Under the pieces are notes generated by a model, which saw nothing but the letters and a program-made list of their open reading frames with translations, searched no databases and was not told the origin of the DNA. From Mimachlamys varia (lineage: Eukaryota > Mollusca > Bivalvia > Pectinida > Pectinidae): a stretch of 64,000 nucleotides of DNA. Made by a program: the position numbers and the translations under genes. Within the stretch, counting starts at the first letter, position 1; the number at the start of each line of letters is the position of its first letter. The stretch covers positions 4,299,501 through 4,363,500 of the forward strand of contig OX392532.1 in assembly GCA_947623455.1 (NCBI GenBank), in the 5' to 3' direction. Positions 11,417-21,824 of this stretch are shown in pieces.

Positions 11417-12922
11417 ATGGACGACAACTGTTGTTCGTACGACATGGTGGTGGTGGAACTGATATTCTTTCTATATAAGACGGGAGAATCCATGCTTGAC
11501 GCCACCACCCGTCCGTATATCGTGAAGGCAGTGTGCCAGGAAACTTTTCCCTATAACGCCTCTATCTGCTTTGACCTTGACCAGTATCCAGAGCACGAGA
11601 ACAACGTTCAGGCTATCGCTGGGAGCTATCTGATGTACTATCGCCTTCTTGTCAACCTCCCCGCTGTCTTTCTTGGTTTGTTCTGTGGTGCGTACAGCGA
11701 CCGATACGGACGTAAATTACCTATGCTCCTCCCGAGTATCGGCAGCGTCCTAGGGGTCTTGCTTTACATCCCTAGTTTAAAGATTGTAGACTTCCGGATT
11801 CCTTTGATCTTGATGGGCGCAAGCCTACAGGGAATATTTGGGAAAAGTTCTGTTATAACAATGGCGGTAAATAGCTATGTATCTGATATATCAGAGATGG
11901 ATGAAAGGACAAAGAAACTAGGAAAGCTTCTCGGTATGAATTTCTTTGGTTTGTTTGCCGGATCACTCCTATCGGGTCTTTTACAAGATACCACAGACAT
12001 GCTGACGACATTTTGTTGTGTTGTGATGATCCATGCCGCGGTTGTTTTAATTGTTATATTTGCCATGAACGATTCGATAACCTTCCCATCGAAACTAACT
12101 GAAAATAAAGGATTTAAGGGAGAATGTTGTGATGTTTTTAAACCTTCAAACATCAAAGAAAGTGTAATGGTTATCTTCAAACACAGACCAAAAAATACGA
12201 GAAACATTATATTGATACTTTTCTTCACATCCGTTTTGAACCAGACGTGTAAGGTCGGTGAAATGGACATCACTGTGTTATTTGTGGCGAGAAGTCCACT
12301 CAACTGGCCGAAATCCTGGTACGGCTACCTGTTGTCAGTGGATTACGCTGTAATGGGATCGTGTCTGTTTCTTATACTTCCTCTGTTGACGGTGTTCATG
12401 AAGGTCCCGGATGCTGCATTACTGCTCATCGGGATCACGTGCAAAATCATTCGGCTGACGTGGGCGGGATTTTGTCGGGAGACTTGGATGGTTTATGTGT
12501 CGGTTGTGATAGGTGCCTTTGCTGGAATGATTACGTCCTCTATGAGGTCACTTCTCAGCAAGTCGGTGGACGAGGATGAGGCGGGAAAGATATTTTCCCT
12601 TCTCGCATGTGGCGAGACGGCATCAAAATTGCTAGGTGTCGTGGTGTTTGTAAATATCTACAGTGCAACAGCGGCCATGTTCCCCGGGTTCGCCTACGCG
12701 TTGGAGGCATTTATATATCTGTGTATGTTTTTGATGGTGTGCTACATGTACAAAGACATTCGATCAACAGGTACCGTAAATTTGATACAGGCGTTTTCGG
12801 AAACACCAATGTACGGAACTACGACCGGAAGTTACGACACAAAGGACGGTAAACTTCCGGTTTTAGACGAACTGGAGGAACAGTCGTCGTTCCCTGCGCC
12901 TCTTCCCGCCACCACGCCTTGA
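11417..12922 (+). CDS. SLC46-family-like MFS transporter, single coding exon
   Basis: The product is a 501-residue polytopic membrane protein. Known family role: SLC46 members are solute carriers; vertebrate SLC46A1 is the proton-coupled folate transporter. Substrate here cannot be read from sequence. Seen: about 12 hydrophobic segments (roughly 11-28, 66-90, 101-121, 127-150, 169-190, 197-216, 262-278, 303-325, 331-350, 356-376, 391-412, 422-446). The MFS signature GAYSDRYGRK (91-100) follows the second segment. A first outer loop carries Cys40, Cys51 and an N-glycosylation sequon at Asn47. A polar central loop spans 218-261, and the SLC46-like RSLLSKSVDEDEAGKIFSLL lies at 377-396. The Pro/Thr-rich C tail makes it slightly longer than the usual 460-475. 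The ATG at 11417 is chosen because it has a strong context (AGGATGG) and an in-frame stop lies upstream at 11372. No intron interrupts the frame. Family assignment is strong; paralogue is not resolved. Confidence 0.9.
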   Translation: MDDNCCSYDMVVVELIFFLYKTGESMLDATTRPYIVKAVCQETFPYNASICFDLDQYPEHENNVQAIAGSYLMYYRLLVNLPAVFLGLFCGAYSDRYGRKLPMLLPSIGSVLGVLLYIPSLKIVDFRIPLILMGASLQGIFGKSSVITMAVNSYVSDISEMDERTKKLGKLLGMNFFGLFAGSLLSGLLQDTTDMLTTFCCVVMIHAAVVLIVIFAMNDSITFPSKLTENKGFKGECCDVFKPSNIKESVMVIFKHRPKNTRNIILILFFTSVLNQTCKVGEMDITVLFVARSPLNWPKSWYGYLLSVDYAVMGSCLFLILPLLTVFMKVPDAALLLIGITCKIIRLTWAGFCRETWMVYVSVVIGAFAGMITSSMRSLLSKSVDEDEAGKIFSLLACGETASKLLGVVVFVNIYSATAAMFPGFAYALEAFIYLCMFLMVCYMYKDIRSTGTVNLIQAFSETPMYGTTTGSYDTKDGKLPVLDELEEQSSFPAPLPATTP

Positions 12923-13415
12923 TAGACCACGCATCCTCCCCTAAGTCCCACCAGTAACGTCCAAATACTCCGAATAACAAGCGGCATGATAAAAGGGACA
13001 GGTATTAAAGAGCTGTCCACCAAAATCTCGTGTTTGTGTTATGAATGTTTTTTTATGTTTTTTTTTATGTCAGAATTCCTGTCAGTTGTTCATCTGCAAT
13101 TCTTTTATTATTTCAGGTCAAGATGAAATTTACTTTATCTGGTTTAGTTAAACTAAACTTTCCATGCTATTATTCAATACATGTAACCACAGTCAGAAGA
13201 CCATCACTCACAATCTCCCAAAATAGGATGAGATGCAATGTACCAAAATGACGTATCATAAACAAATATGGAAACTTGGCTACATTCACACAATCATAAT
13301 TTAAACGACAAAACAGAATATTGGTTTTGTACAACAAGCATGTAGTTAAATAATAGACATATTGTTTATTTAGTCTAAAACGTCCTTAACATAATAATCA
13401 AGCACGACATAACAT
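12923..13415 (+). other. Probable 3' flank of the transporter
   Basis: Unique sequence after the stop codon. A variant polyadenylation hexamer ATTAAA lies at 13004-13009, 80-90 bp downstream, and is the best candidate 3' end. An acceptor-like TTATTATTTCAG occurs near 13118 but opens no recognisable exon. Confidence 0.4.
13004..13009 (+). terminator. Candidate polyadenylation hexamer ATTAAA
   Basis: ATTAAA lies 82 bp after the transporter stop codon. It is the second most common metazoan hexamer. The GT-rich sequence beyond about 13027 (CGTGTTTGTGTTATG) could act as the downstream element. It is a motif match only. Confidence 0.3.
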
Positions 13416-14371
13416 AGACACGCCATCTTATTTACAGCTGGATACCGAGATACATAAACCAATACCAAACCTAGACACGCCATCTTATTCACAGCTGGGT
13501 GCCGAGATACATAAACAAATACCAAACCTAGATACATTATCTTATTTACAGCTGGGTGCCGAGATACACAAACCAAAACCAAAACTAGACACGCCATCTT
13601 ATTTACAGCTGGGTACCGAGATACACAAACCAATACCAAACCTAGATACGCCATCTTATTTACAGCTGGGTACCGAGATACATAAACCAATACCAAACCT
13701 AGACACGCCATCTTATTTACAGCTGGGTACCGAGATACGAAAACCAATACCAAAACTAGATACGCCAACTTCTTTACAGCTGGCTACCGAGATACACAAA
13801 CCAATACCAAAACTAGACACGCCATCTTATTTACAGCTGGGTACCGAGATACACAAACCAAAACCAAAACTAGACACGCCATCTTATTTACAGCTGGGTA
13901 CCGAGGTACACAAACCAATACCAAGCATAGATACATTATCTTGTTTACAGCTGGGTACCGAGATCCACAAACCAATACCAAACCTAGACACGCCATCTTA
14001 TTTACAGCTGGGTACCGAGATATACAAACCAATACCAAACATAAATACGCCATCTTATTTACAGCTTGGTACCGAGATACACAAACCAATACCAAACCTA
14101 GACACGCCATCTTATTTACAGCTGGGTACCGAGATACACAAACCAATACCAAATCTAGACACGCCATCTTATTTACAGCTGGGTACCGAGATACACAAAC
14201 CAATACCAAACCTAGACACGCCATCTTATTTACAGCTGGGTACCGAGATACACAAACCAATACCAAATCTAGACACGCCATCTTACTTACAGCTTGGTAC
14301 CGAGATACACATACCAATACCAAACCTTGACACGCCATCTTATTTACAGCTGGGTACCGAGGTACGCAATC
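13416..14371. repeat. Minisatellite, 57-bp unit, ~17 copies
   Basis: Units contain CGCCATCTTATTTACAGCTG, GGTACCGAGATACACAAACC and AATACCAAACCTAGACA; GACACGCCAT recurs at 14101 and 14158 (57 bp). As 57 is 19 codons, long frames stay open on both strands (minus-strand core YPAVNKMACLGLVLVCVSR). A phase change near 13770-13784 splits the minus frame. Each plus-strand unit includes TTATTTACAG, a splice-acceptor look-alike. I read the frames as a by-product of the unit, not as a gene. Confidence 0.93.
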
Positions 14372-14495
14372 CATTCAGAGAATGCTAATCGTCAAAAAAG
14401 CAATAACCTGAACTCAAAACCGGTACAACTAGGGGATGTAAGATTAAAAGGGAGCTATGATATTTTGCTAATTCGATGGAGAAGCTTATCTTTTT

Positions 14496-14612
14496 ATCCG
14501 GAACACCTGATGTTATTCTCTTGTGCCTTTTCAAAGTATTTCGTGTAATTCTTTCCTTTGTTTATTATTTGTTTTAATTGATTCTGAGTTTTGATTATGG
14601 GTTTGTTGACAG
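14496..14612 (+). repeat. Dispersed repeat D1, copy 1
   Basis: The segment runs from TCCGGAACACCTG through TTATTCTCTTGTGCC, TAATTGATTCTGAGTTTTGA and TTATGGGTTTGTTGAC. The same ordered landmarks recur at 14646, 16965 and 38105 on the plus strand and at 16640 and 26005 on the minus strand. It is a diverged interspersed repeat, probably a transposon end. Confidence 0.6.
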
Positions 14613-14645
14613 TTAGATACAATATATTTGTGTAAGAGGCTTGTC

Positions 14646-14772
14646 TTTCTGGAACACCCGTTTTGTATTATTTTGTACTTTTTCAACCGTTTTCCTACTC
14701 TTATTTCCTTTATTCGTATTTTGCCGCCATTTTAAGCAACCTTGAGTTTGGATTGTGGTTTTGTTGACGCAT
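14646..14772 (+). repeat. Dispersed repeat D1, copy 2
   Basis: TTTCTGGAACACCC, TTGTACTTTTTCAACCG, CTTGAGTTTGGATTGTGG and TTTTGTTGACGC follow in the D1 order. It lies only ~35 bp after copy 1 in the same orientation, so the two may be a local duplication of one insertion. Confidence 0.6.
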
Positions 14773-15624
14773 CCGTATTCTCTTACACAATAAGGAAGTG
14801 ACAACATTAACAATATGTTAATCATCGTTAACGTAATTATGATAGAAACGCACAAAAGCCAGAGCACAAAAAAAACTTATTTCAACGTTCTCACGATCTG
14901 AAAGGCATTAATACCATACGGCAGGGGAAATGACTTCAGCCTCATTTAGTGATCCTCGTATCGACAAGCCTGGTTTGTGTAGCGCGAACACAGGTCCTGA
15001 TTACATCACCATGGCCGATGTTTTAACATGTTTAAGTCATTTCAATTCAACGCAATTTTTATCCATGTGACGCTCGGCCGTCCGTTTAAAGTGTCATTAT
15101 AAATAACACTCCAGGAATGAGATTGTTGGCGTGATGTTCCATTAATTCCACTGACGATGCACGTACAAATTAATGTAACGTTACTGGTATATTTTTAATT
15201 GATGAACGGCAGCTTTATATTCAGAACATTAATAAAAGGATCGAGGAGCGTTTAAAAGTCATACTATTCAAAACAAACATCGGTCATAAATATATAACAT
15301 ATAAGTACAGTATGTGTTATTATTATGTGTCATGGCAGACAATCAGTCGAATCACGTTGTAGATTACACTAACTGATCATACATACACCAAAGTGAGATA
15401 TGTCTTCAGTGGTGCATGTCCAATCGGATTAGCGAAAATGTATGATATGATTGGGGTTTTTTTAGTTGAAATAAAAAAAAATGTTTTCAGTGTATGATTT
15501 ATTCGAATCCATTTACCGAGATAAGTTTCTTATGTGATAGACGTTTCAACATTCTTTAGGTTGATTGTTTGAACAAATGATTCTTAGTGGTTTACATTGA
15601 GAATGAATACTGATATTGTTTGTA
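14773..15624. other. Non-genic spacer
   Basis: Unique AT-rich DNA; no gene or RNA is supported. Confidence 0.5.
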
Positions 15625-15905
15625 GACACGGTGGTCTAGTGGTAGGACGCCGGGATCGTGACAGACGGGTTTGTTAGTTTGGGTCCCGGCCACGGCACAG
15701 TGTTATCTTTGAGCAAGATACTTTACTGCACTTGCTCGAGTCTACTGTAAAAGAGTACGTGGTTGGGCAGAGTTAAAAATGAAAGAATACTAGCTATGAG
15801 CGATGGAATGGCAGCACCGGTTGTATGCTCTCCAGGGAGCTAAGAAAGATATTGGCTGGTCACTACGGCCCTACAACCAGGGATAATATTTTGTGAACCA
15901 GTTTG
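15625..15905 (+). mobile_element. tRNA-derived SINE
   Basis: The head carries RNA polymerase III internal promoter motifs. An A-box-like TGGTCTAGTGG lies at 15632-15642 and a B-box-like GTTTGGGTCCC at about 15677-15687, in a tRNA-like frame GGTAGGACGCCGGGATCGTG. The body contains CTTTGAGCAAGATACTTTAC and TGCACTTGCTCGAG, resembling the conserved central domain found in several marine-invertebrate SINEs; I cannot fix which domain family from memory. The 3' end is unclear and no clean target-site duplication is seen. It is degenerate and so probably old. Confidence 0.7.
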
Positions 15906-16360
15906 AGACAACAATTATGAGAACTTCGAATTATTATGTTTTCACAGGAAATCACTAATATTCCTTTCATTTTGACTTTCAAACTTTTTTAGAATGTAGA
16001 AAATCACCAACACTGAACAACAGACGGTCAACACATTTTATTTGTAGGATCAGGACCAGAAGTCACTGTAGTTTTGTTTGATTTTAGAATTAATATTTCT
16101 TGTTTCGTCTACAAGGCATGATTATGTGGACCACTATTAGACAACTTTATATTATTGTAAACAGATTGAACCAATAAACCTACATGTACATATCACGATG
16201 TATAAAAGGCAGTATAGACTGTTTCTATGAAAGTTTATTGTTTAATATTTAAAATGTTATTGATAATGAAATTTGCATAAAACAAAAATGAACCTTTTCA
16301 CGGGTAATCAAGCCAAGTTGTTCTGTCCACTTCGCCATCCGAAAACACACATCTAAATAG
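15906..16360. other. Non-genic spacer
   Basis: Unique AT-rich DNA between the SINE and the retroelement remnant; nothing further is supported. Confidence 0.5.
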
Positions 16361-16860
16361 ATGAAAGATGTGTTGTCTATAAATGAGAAGTTTTCTGACC
16401 ACGTCGATCGTATAGACCATTCTGAACCTGAAATCAAGAAAAAATTCTTGACAATAGCCACTTTCTTCTGTCTCCACAATATAGCTTACGATAAACATGA
16501 AACATTTTCAAACATGAACTTCCCTTTTCTTGATAGTCACATCCCTGTTAATCACGCTTAATGATTCTTCTACATCAACAGACTCCCCTACATCAGCTGC
16601 TTACCCCGACCAACATTGACAGAGCTTACTACTAAAAACGAAATCAGAGAATACCAAAGCGTTAACAAAATCATAATCCGAACTCAAAATCGATTAAACC
16701 AGGGGTAAAATATGAACAAAAGAAAGATTTACATGGAGACCCAGGTACATGTAACAGTGCAAGAGGAATGTTACTATCAAGAAATGAGATGCAGGTTGAT
16801 AAAGATTATGCGCAAGATTTCTGGTTGCTATCATGGCCTCATTGGGAAATATTTTGTATG
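16361..16860 (+). pseudogene. Broken retroelement ORF fragment, interrupted
   Basis: The plus frame at 16361-16561 reads through KDVLSINEKFSDHVDRIDHS and NFPFLDSHIP, then stops at 16561. About 220 bp later, in the same reading frame, RCRLIKIMRKISGCYHGLIG (about 16790-16850) resembles the next conserved block of the same retroelement polyprotein. The second remnant at 28994 carries the matching blocks LDSNIP and LIGK in the same order. Between the two blocks sits a minus-oriented D1 repeat. I infer a decayed reverse-transcriptase-associated region, interrupted by an insertion and by stops. No catalytic motif is preserved. The element class is not determined. Confidence 0.6.
16640..16745 (-). 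repeat. Dispersed repeat D1, copy 3, nested
   Basis: Minus-strand copy with AGAGAATACCAAAGCGTTAA, CGAACTCAAAATCGATTAAA and GATTTACATGGAGACCCAGG. It separates the two conserved blocks of the retroelement fragment and is therefore probably a later insertion or a rearranged end of the element. Confidence 0.55.
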
Positions 16861-16964
16861 AAATGGACTATTTTAATATGTTTATTAGTACTACATGTCT
16901 TGGTATTGTGTTTTGAAAAAAGGCTATTGATCTGGATGTGACCTAGATGTATATGGTGGATGTC

Positions 16965-17075
16965 GACGACTATCCGAAAGATAGCCGCTAACCCTTCCAT
17001 AACTCCTGGTCTGACGGTCTTGTACATTTTCAAGGGTCTCCATGTAAATTTTCCTTTAATCGATGTTGAATTTGG
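16965..17075 (+). repeat. Dispersed repeat D1, copy 4
   Basis: The plus-strand landmarks ACTCCTGGTCTGACGGTCTT, AAGGGTCTCCATGTAAATTT and TAATCGATGTTGAATTTGGA are present. With copy 3 it forms an inverted pair flanking the 3' block of the retroelement remnant. Confidence 0.55.
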
Positions 17076-19626
17076 ATCACAACTAGAAGAATGTGTCATT
17101 ATCGGATATTTGAAAATATGTATGAACAAAAATGGTAATGTATGTTTTAAGTTATCTTTTCATGATTCTTCCCGTGTGCCAAAAACAGTTTAATGAAACA
17201 CAGCTCACACAGGAAATTCTATATTTGATGAAACACAACTTGATGAACAGAATTAAACAACACACTCTGTGTTTGATGACGGAACTAAACAACACACTCT
17301 GTGTTTGATGAACAGAATTTAACAACACACTCTGTGTTTGATTAACAGAACTAAACAACAAACTCTGTTTAATTAACAGAATTAAACAACACACTCTGTG
17401 TATGAACAGAACTAAACAACACACCATGTGTTTGATGAACAGAATTAAACAACACACTCTGTGTTTGATGAACAGAATTAAACAACACATTCTGTGTTTG
17501 ATGAACAGAATTAAACAACACACTCTGTGTTTGATGAACAGAAGTAAACAACACATTCTGTGTTTGATGAACAGAATTAAACAACACACTCTGTGTATTA
17601 TGAACAGAACTAAACAACACACTCTGTGTTTGATGAACAGAAGTAAACAACACATTCTGTGTTTGATGAACAGAACTAAACAACACACTCTGTGTATTAT
17701 GAACAGAACTAAACAACACACTCTGTGTTTGATGAACAGAACTAAACAACACACTCTGTGTTTAATGAACAGAACTAAACAACACACTCTGTGTTTGATG
17801 AAAGAATTAAACAACACACTCTGTGTTTGATGAACAGAACTAAACAACACACTATGTGTTTGATGAACAGATCTAAACAACAAACTCTGTGTATGAACAG
17901 AACTAAACAACACACTATGTGTTTGATGAACAGAACTAAACAACACACTCTGTGTATGAACAGAACTAAACAACACACTCTGTGTTTGATGAACAGAATT
18001 AAACAACACACTCTGTGTTTGATGAACAGAACTAAACAATACACTCTGTGTTTGATGAACAGAATTAAACAATACACTCTGTGTTTGATGAACAGAACTA
18101 AACAACACATTCTGTGTTTGATGAACAGAACTAAACAATACACTCTGTGTTTGATGAACAGAATTAAACAACAAACTCTGTTTAATTAACAGAACTAAAC
18201 AACACACTCTGTGTTTAATGAACAGAACTAAACAACACACTCTGTGTTTGATGAACAGAACTAAACAATACACTCTGTGTTTGATGAACAGAATTAAACA
18301 ATACACTCTGTGTTTGATGAACAGAACTAAACAACACATTCTGTGTTTGATGAACAGAACTAAACAATACACTCTGTGTTTGATGAACAGCACTTAACAA
18401 CACACTCTGTGTTTGATGAACAGAACTAAACAACACACTCTGTGTTTGATGAACAGAACTAAACAATACACTCTGTGTTTGATGAACAGAACTTAACAAC
18501 ACACTCTGTGTTTGATGAACAGAACTAAACAACACACTCTGTGTTTGATGAAAGAATTAAACAACACACTCTGCGTTTTTGACGGAACTTAACAACACAC
18601 TCTGTGTATAATGAAAGAATTAAACAACACACTCTGTGTATAATGAAAGAATTAAACAACACACTCTGTGTTTGATGAACAGAACTAAACAACAAACTAT
18701 GTGTTTGACGAACAGATCTAAACAACAAACTATATGTTTAATGAACAGAAGTAAACAACAAACTCTGTTTGATGAACAGAACTAAACAACACACCCTGTG
18801 TTTAATGAACAGAACTAAACAACACACTCTGTGTTTAATGAACAGAACTAAACAACACACTCTGTGTTTGATGAACAGAACTAAACAACACACTCTGTGT
18901 TTGATGAACAGAACTAAACAACACACTCTGTGTTTGATGAACAGAACTTAACAACACACTCTGTGTTTGATGAACAGAACTAAACAACACACTCTGTGTT
19001 TGATGAACAGAACTTAACAACACACTCTGTGTTTAATGAACAGAACTTAACAACACACTCTGTGTTTAATGAACAGAACTTAACAACACACTCTGTGTTT
19101 GATGAACAGAACTAAACAACACACTCTGTGTTTGATGAACAGAATTAAACAACACACTCTGTGTTTGATGAACAGAACTTAACAACACACTCTGTGTTTA
19201 ATGAACAGAACTTAACAACACACTCTGTGTTTGATGAACAGAACTAAACAACACACTCTGTGTTTGATGAACAGAACTTAACAACACACTCTGTGTTTAA
19301 TGAACAGAACTTAACAACACACTCTGTGTTTGATGAACAGAAATAAACAACACACTCTGTTTTTGATGAACAGAACTTAACAGCACACTCTGTGTTTGAT
19401 GAACAGAACTTAACAACACACTCTGTGTTTGATGAACAGAACTAAACAACACACTCTGTGTTTGATGACGGAACTAAACAACACACTCTGTGTTTGATGA
19501 ACAGAACTAAACAACACACTCTGTGTTTGATGAACAGAACTAAACAACACACTCTGTGTTTGATGAACAGAACTAACCAACACACTCTGTGTTTGATGAA
19601 CAGAACTAAACAACAAGCTATGTGTA

Positions 19627-21824
19627 TGATGAACAGAACTAAACAACACACTCTGTGTTTGATGAAAGAATTAAACAACACACTCTGTGTTTGATGAACA
19701 GAACTAACCAACACACTCTGTGTTTGATGACGGAACTAAACAACACACTCTGTGTTTGATGAACAGAACTAAACAACACACTCTGTGTTTGATGAACAGA
19801 ACTAAACAACACACTCTGTGTTTGATGAACAGAACTAAACAACACACTCTGTGTATGATGAAAGAATTAAACAACAAACTCTGTGTTTGATGAACAGAAC
19901 TAAACAACACACTCTGTGTTTGATGAAAGAATTAAACAACACACTCTGTGTTTGATGAACAGAACTGAACAACACACTCTGTGTTTGATGAAAGAATTAA
20001 ACAACACACTCTGTGTTTGATGAACAGAACTAAACAACACACTCTGTGTTTGATGAACAGAACTAAACAACACACTCTGTGTTTGATGAACAGAACTAAA
20101 CAACACACTCTGTGTTTGATGAACAGAACTAAACAACACACTCTGTGTTTGATGAACAGAACTAAACAACACACTCTGTGTATGATGAACAGAACTAAAC
20201 AACACACTCTGTGTTTGAGTAACAGAATTAAACAACACACTCTGTGTTTGATGAACAGAACTAAACAACACACTCTGTGTTTGATGAACAGAACTAAACA
20301 ATACACTCTGTGTTTGATGAACAGAACTAAACAACACACTCTGTGTTTGATGAACAGAACTAACCAACACACTATGTGTTTGATGAACAGAACTAAACAA
20401 CACACTATGTGTTTGATGAACAGAACTAAACAACACACTCTGTGTTTAATGAACAGAACTTAACAACACACTCTGTGTTTGATGAACAGAACTAACCAAC
20501 ACACTCTGTGTTTGATGAACAGAACTAAACAACAAGCTATGTGTATGATGAACAGAACTAAACAACACACTCTGTGTTTGATGAACAGATCTAAACAACA
20601 AACTCTGTGTTTGATGACGGAACTAAACAACACACTCTGTGTTTGATGAACAGAACTAAACAACACACTCTGTGTTTGATGAAAAGAACTAAACAACACA
20701 CTCTGTGTTTGATGAACAGAACTAAACAACACACCCTGTGTTTGATGAACAGAACTAAACAACACACTCTGTGTTTGATGAACAGAACTAAACAACACAC
20801 TCTGTGTTTGATGAACAGAACTAAACAACACACTCTGTGTTTGATGAAAGAATTAAACAACACACTCTGTGTTTGATGAACAGAACTAAACAACACACTC
20901 TGTGTATGATGAACAGAACTAAACAACAAACTCTGTGTATGATGAACAGAACTAAACAACACACTCTGTGTTTGATGAACAGAACTAAACAACACACTCT
21001 GTGTTTGATGAACAGAACTAAACAACACACTCTGTGTTTGATGACGGAACTAAACAACACACTCTGTATATGATGAACAGAACTAAACAACACACTCTGT
21101 GTTTGATGAACAGAACTAAACAACACACTCTGTGTTTGATGAACAGAACTAAACAACACACTCTGTGTTTGATGAACAGAATTAAACAACACACTCTGTG
21201 TTTGATGAACAGAACTAAACAACACACCCTGTGTTTGATGAACAGAACTAAACAACAAACTCTCTGTATGATGAACAGAACTAAACAACACACTCTGTGT
21301 TTGATGAACAGAACTAAACAACACACTCTGTGTTTGATGAACAGAACTAAACAACACACTCTGTGTTTGATGACGGAACTAAACAACACACTCTGTGTTT
21401 GATGAACAGAACTAAACAACACACTCTGTGTTTGATGACGGAACTAAACAACACACTCTGTGTTTGATGAACAGAACTAAACAACACACTCTGTGTTTGA
21501 TGACGGAACTAAACAACACACTCTGTGTTTGATGAACAGAACTAAACAACACACTCTGTGTTTGATGAACAGAACTAAACAACACACTCTGTGTTTGATG
21601 ACGGAACTAAACAACACACTCTGTGTATGATGAACAGAACTAACCAACACACTCTGTGTTTGATTAACAGAACTAAACAACACACTCTGTGTTTGATGAA
21701 CAGAACTAAACAACACACTCTGTGTTTGATGACGGAACTAAACAACACACTCTGTGTTTGATGAACAGAACTAAACAACACACTCTGTGTTTGATGAACT
21801 GAACTAAACAACACACTATGTGTT
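19627..21824 (+). repeat. Higher-order repeat block 1 (2198 bp)
   Basis: This block of ~67 variant units is repeated immediately downstream at a constant offset of 2198 bp. The ordered pattern of 32-bp and 33-bp variants, ACACCCTG variants and TTTGAGTAACAG variants is the same in both. I noticed only two substitutions between copies inside the block: A at 21068 against G at 23266, and T at 21445 against A at 23643. Confidence 0.85.

Noticed and set aside
13370..14374. Membrane protein with 19-residue hydrophobic repeats (minus strand)
   Set aside because: It is the 57-bp minisatellite read in frame; a phase change near 13770 splits it and the plus strand is equally open.
15632..15690. Functional tRNA gene
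   Set aside because: The pol III boxes are degenerate, I could not fit a cloverleaf, and a SINE-like body follows directly.
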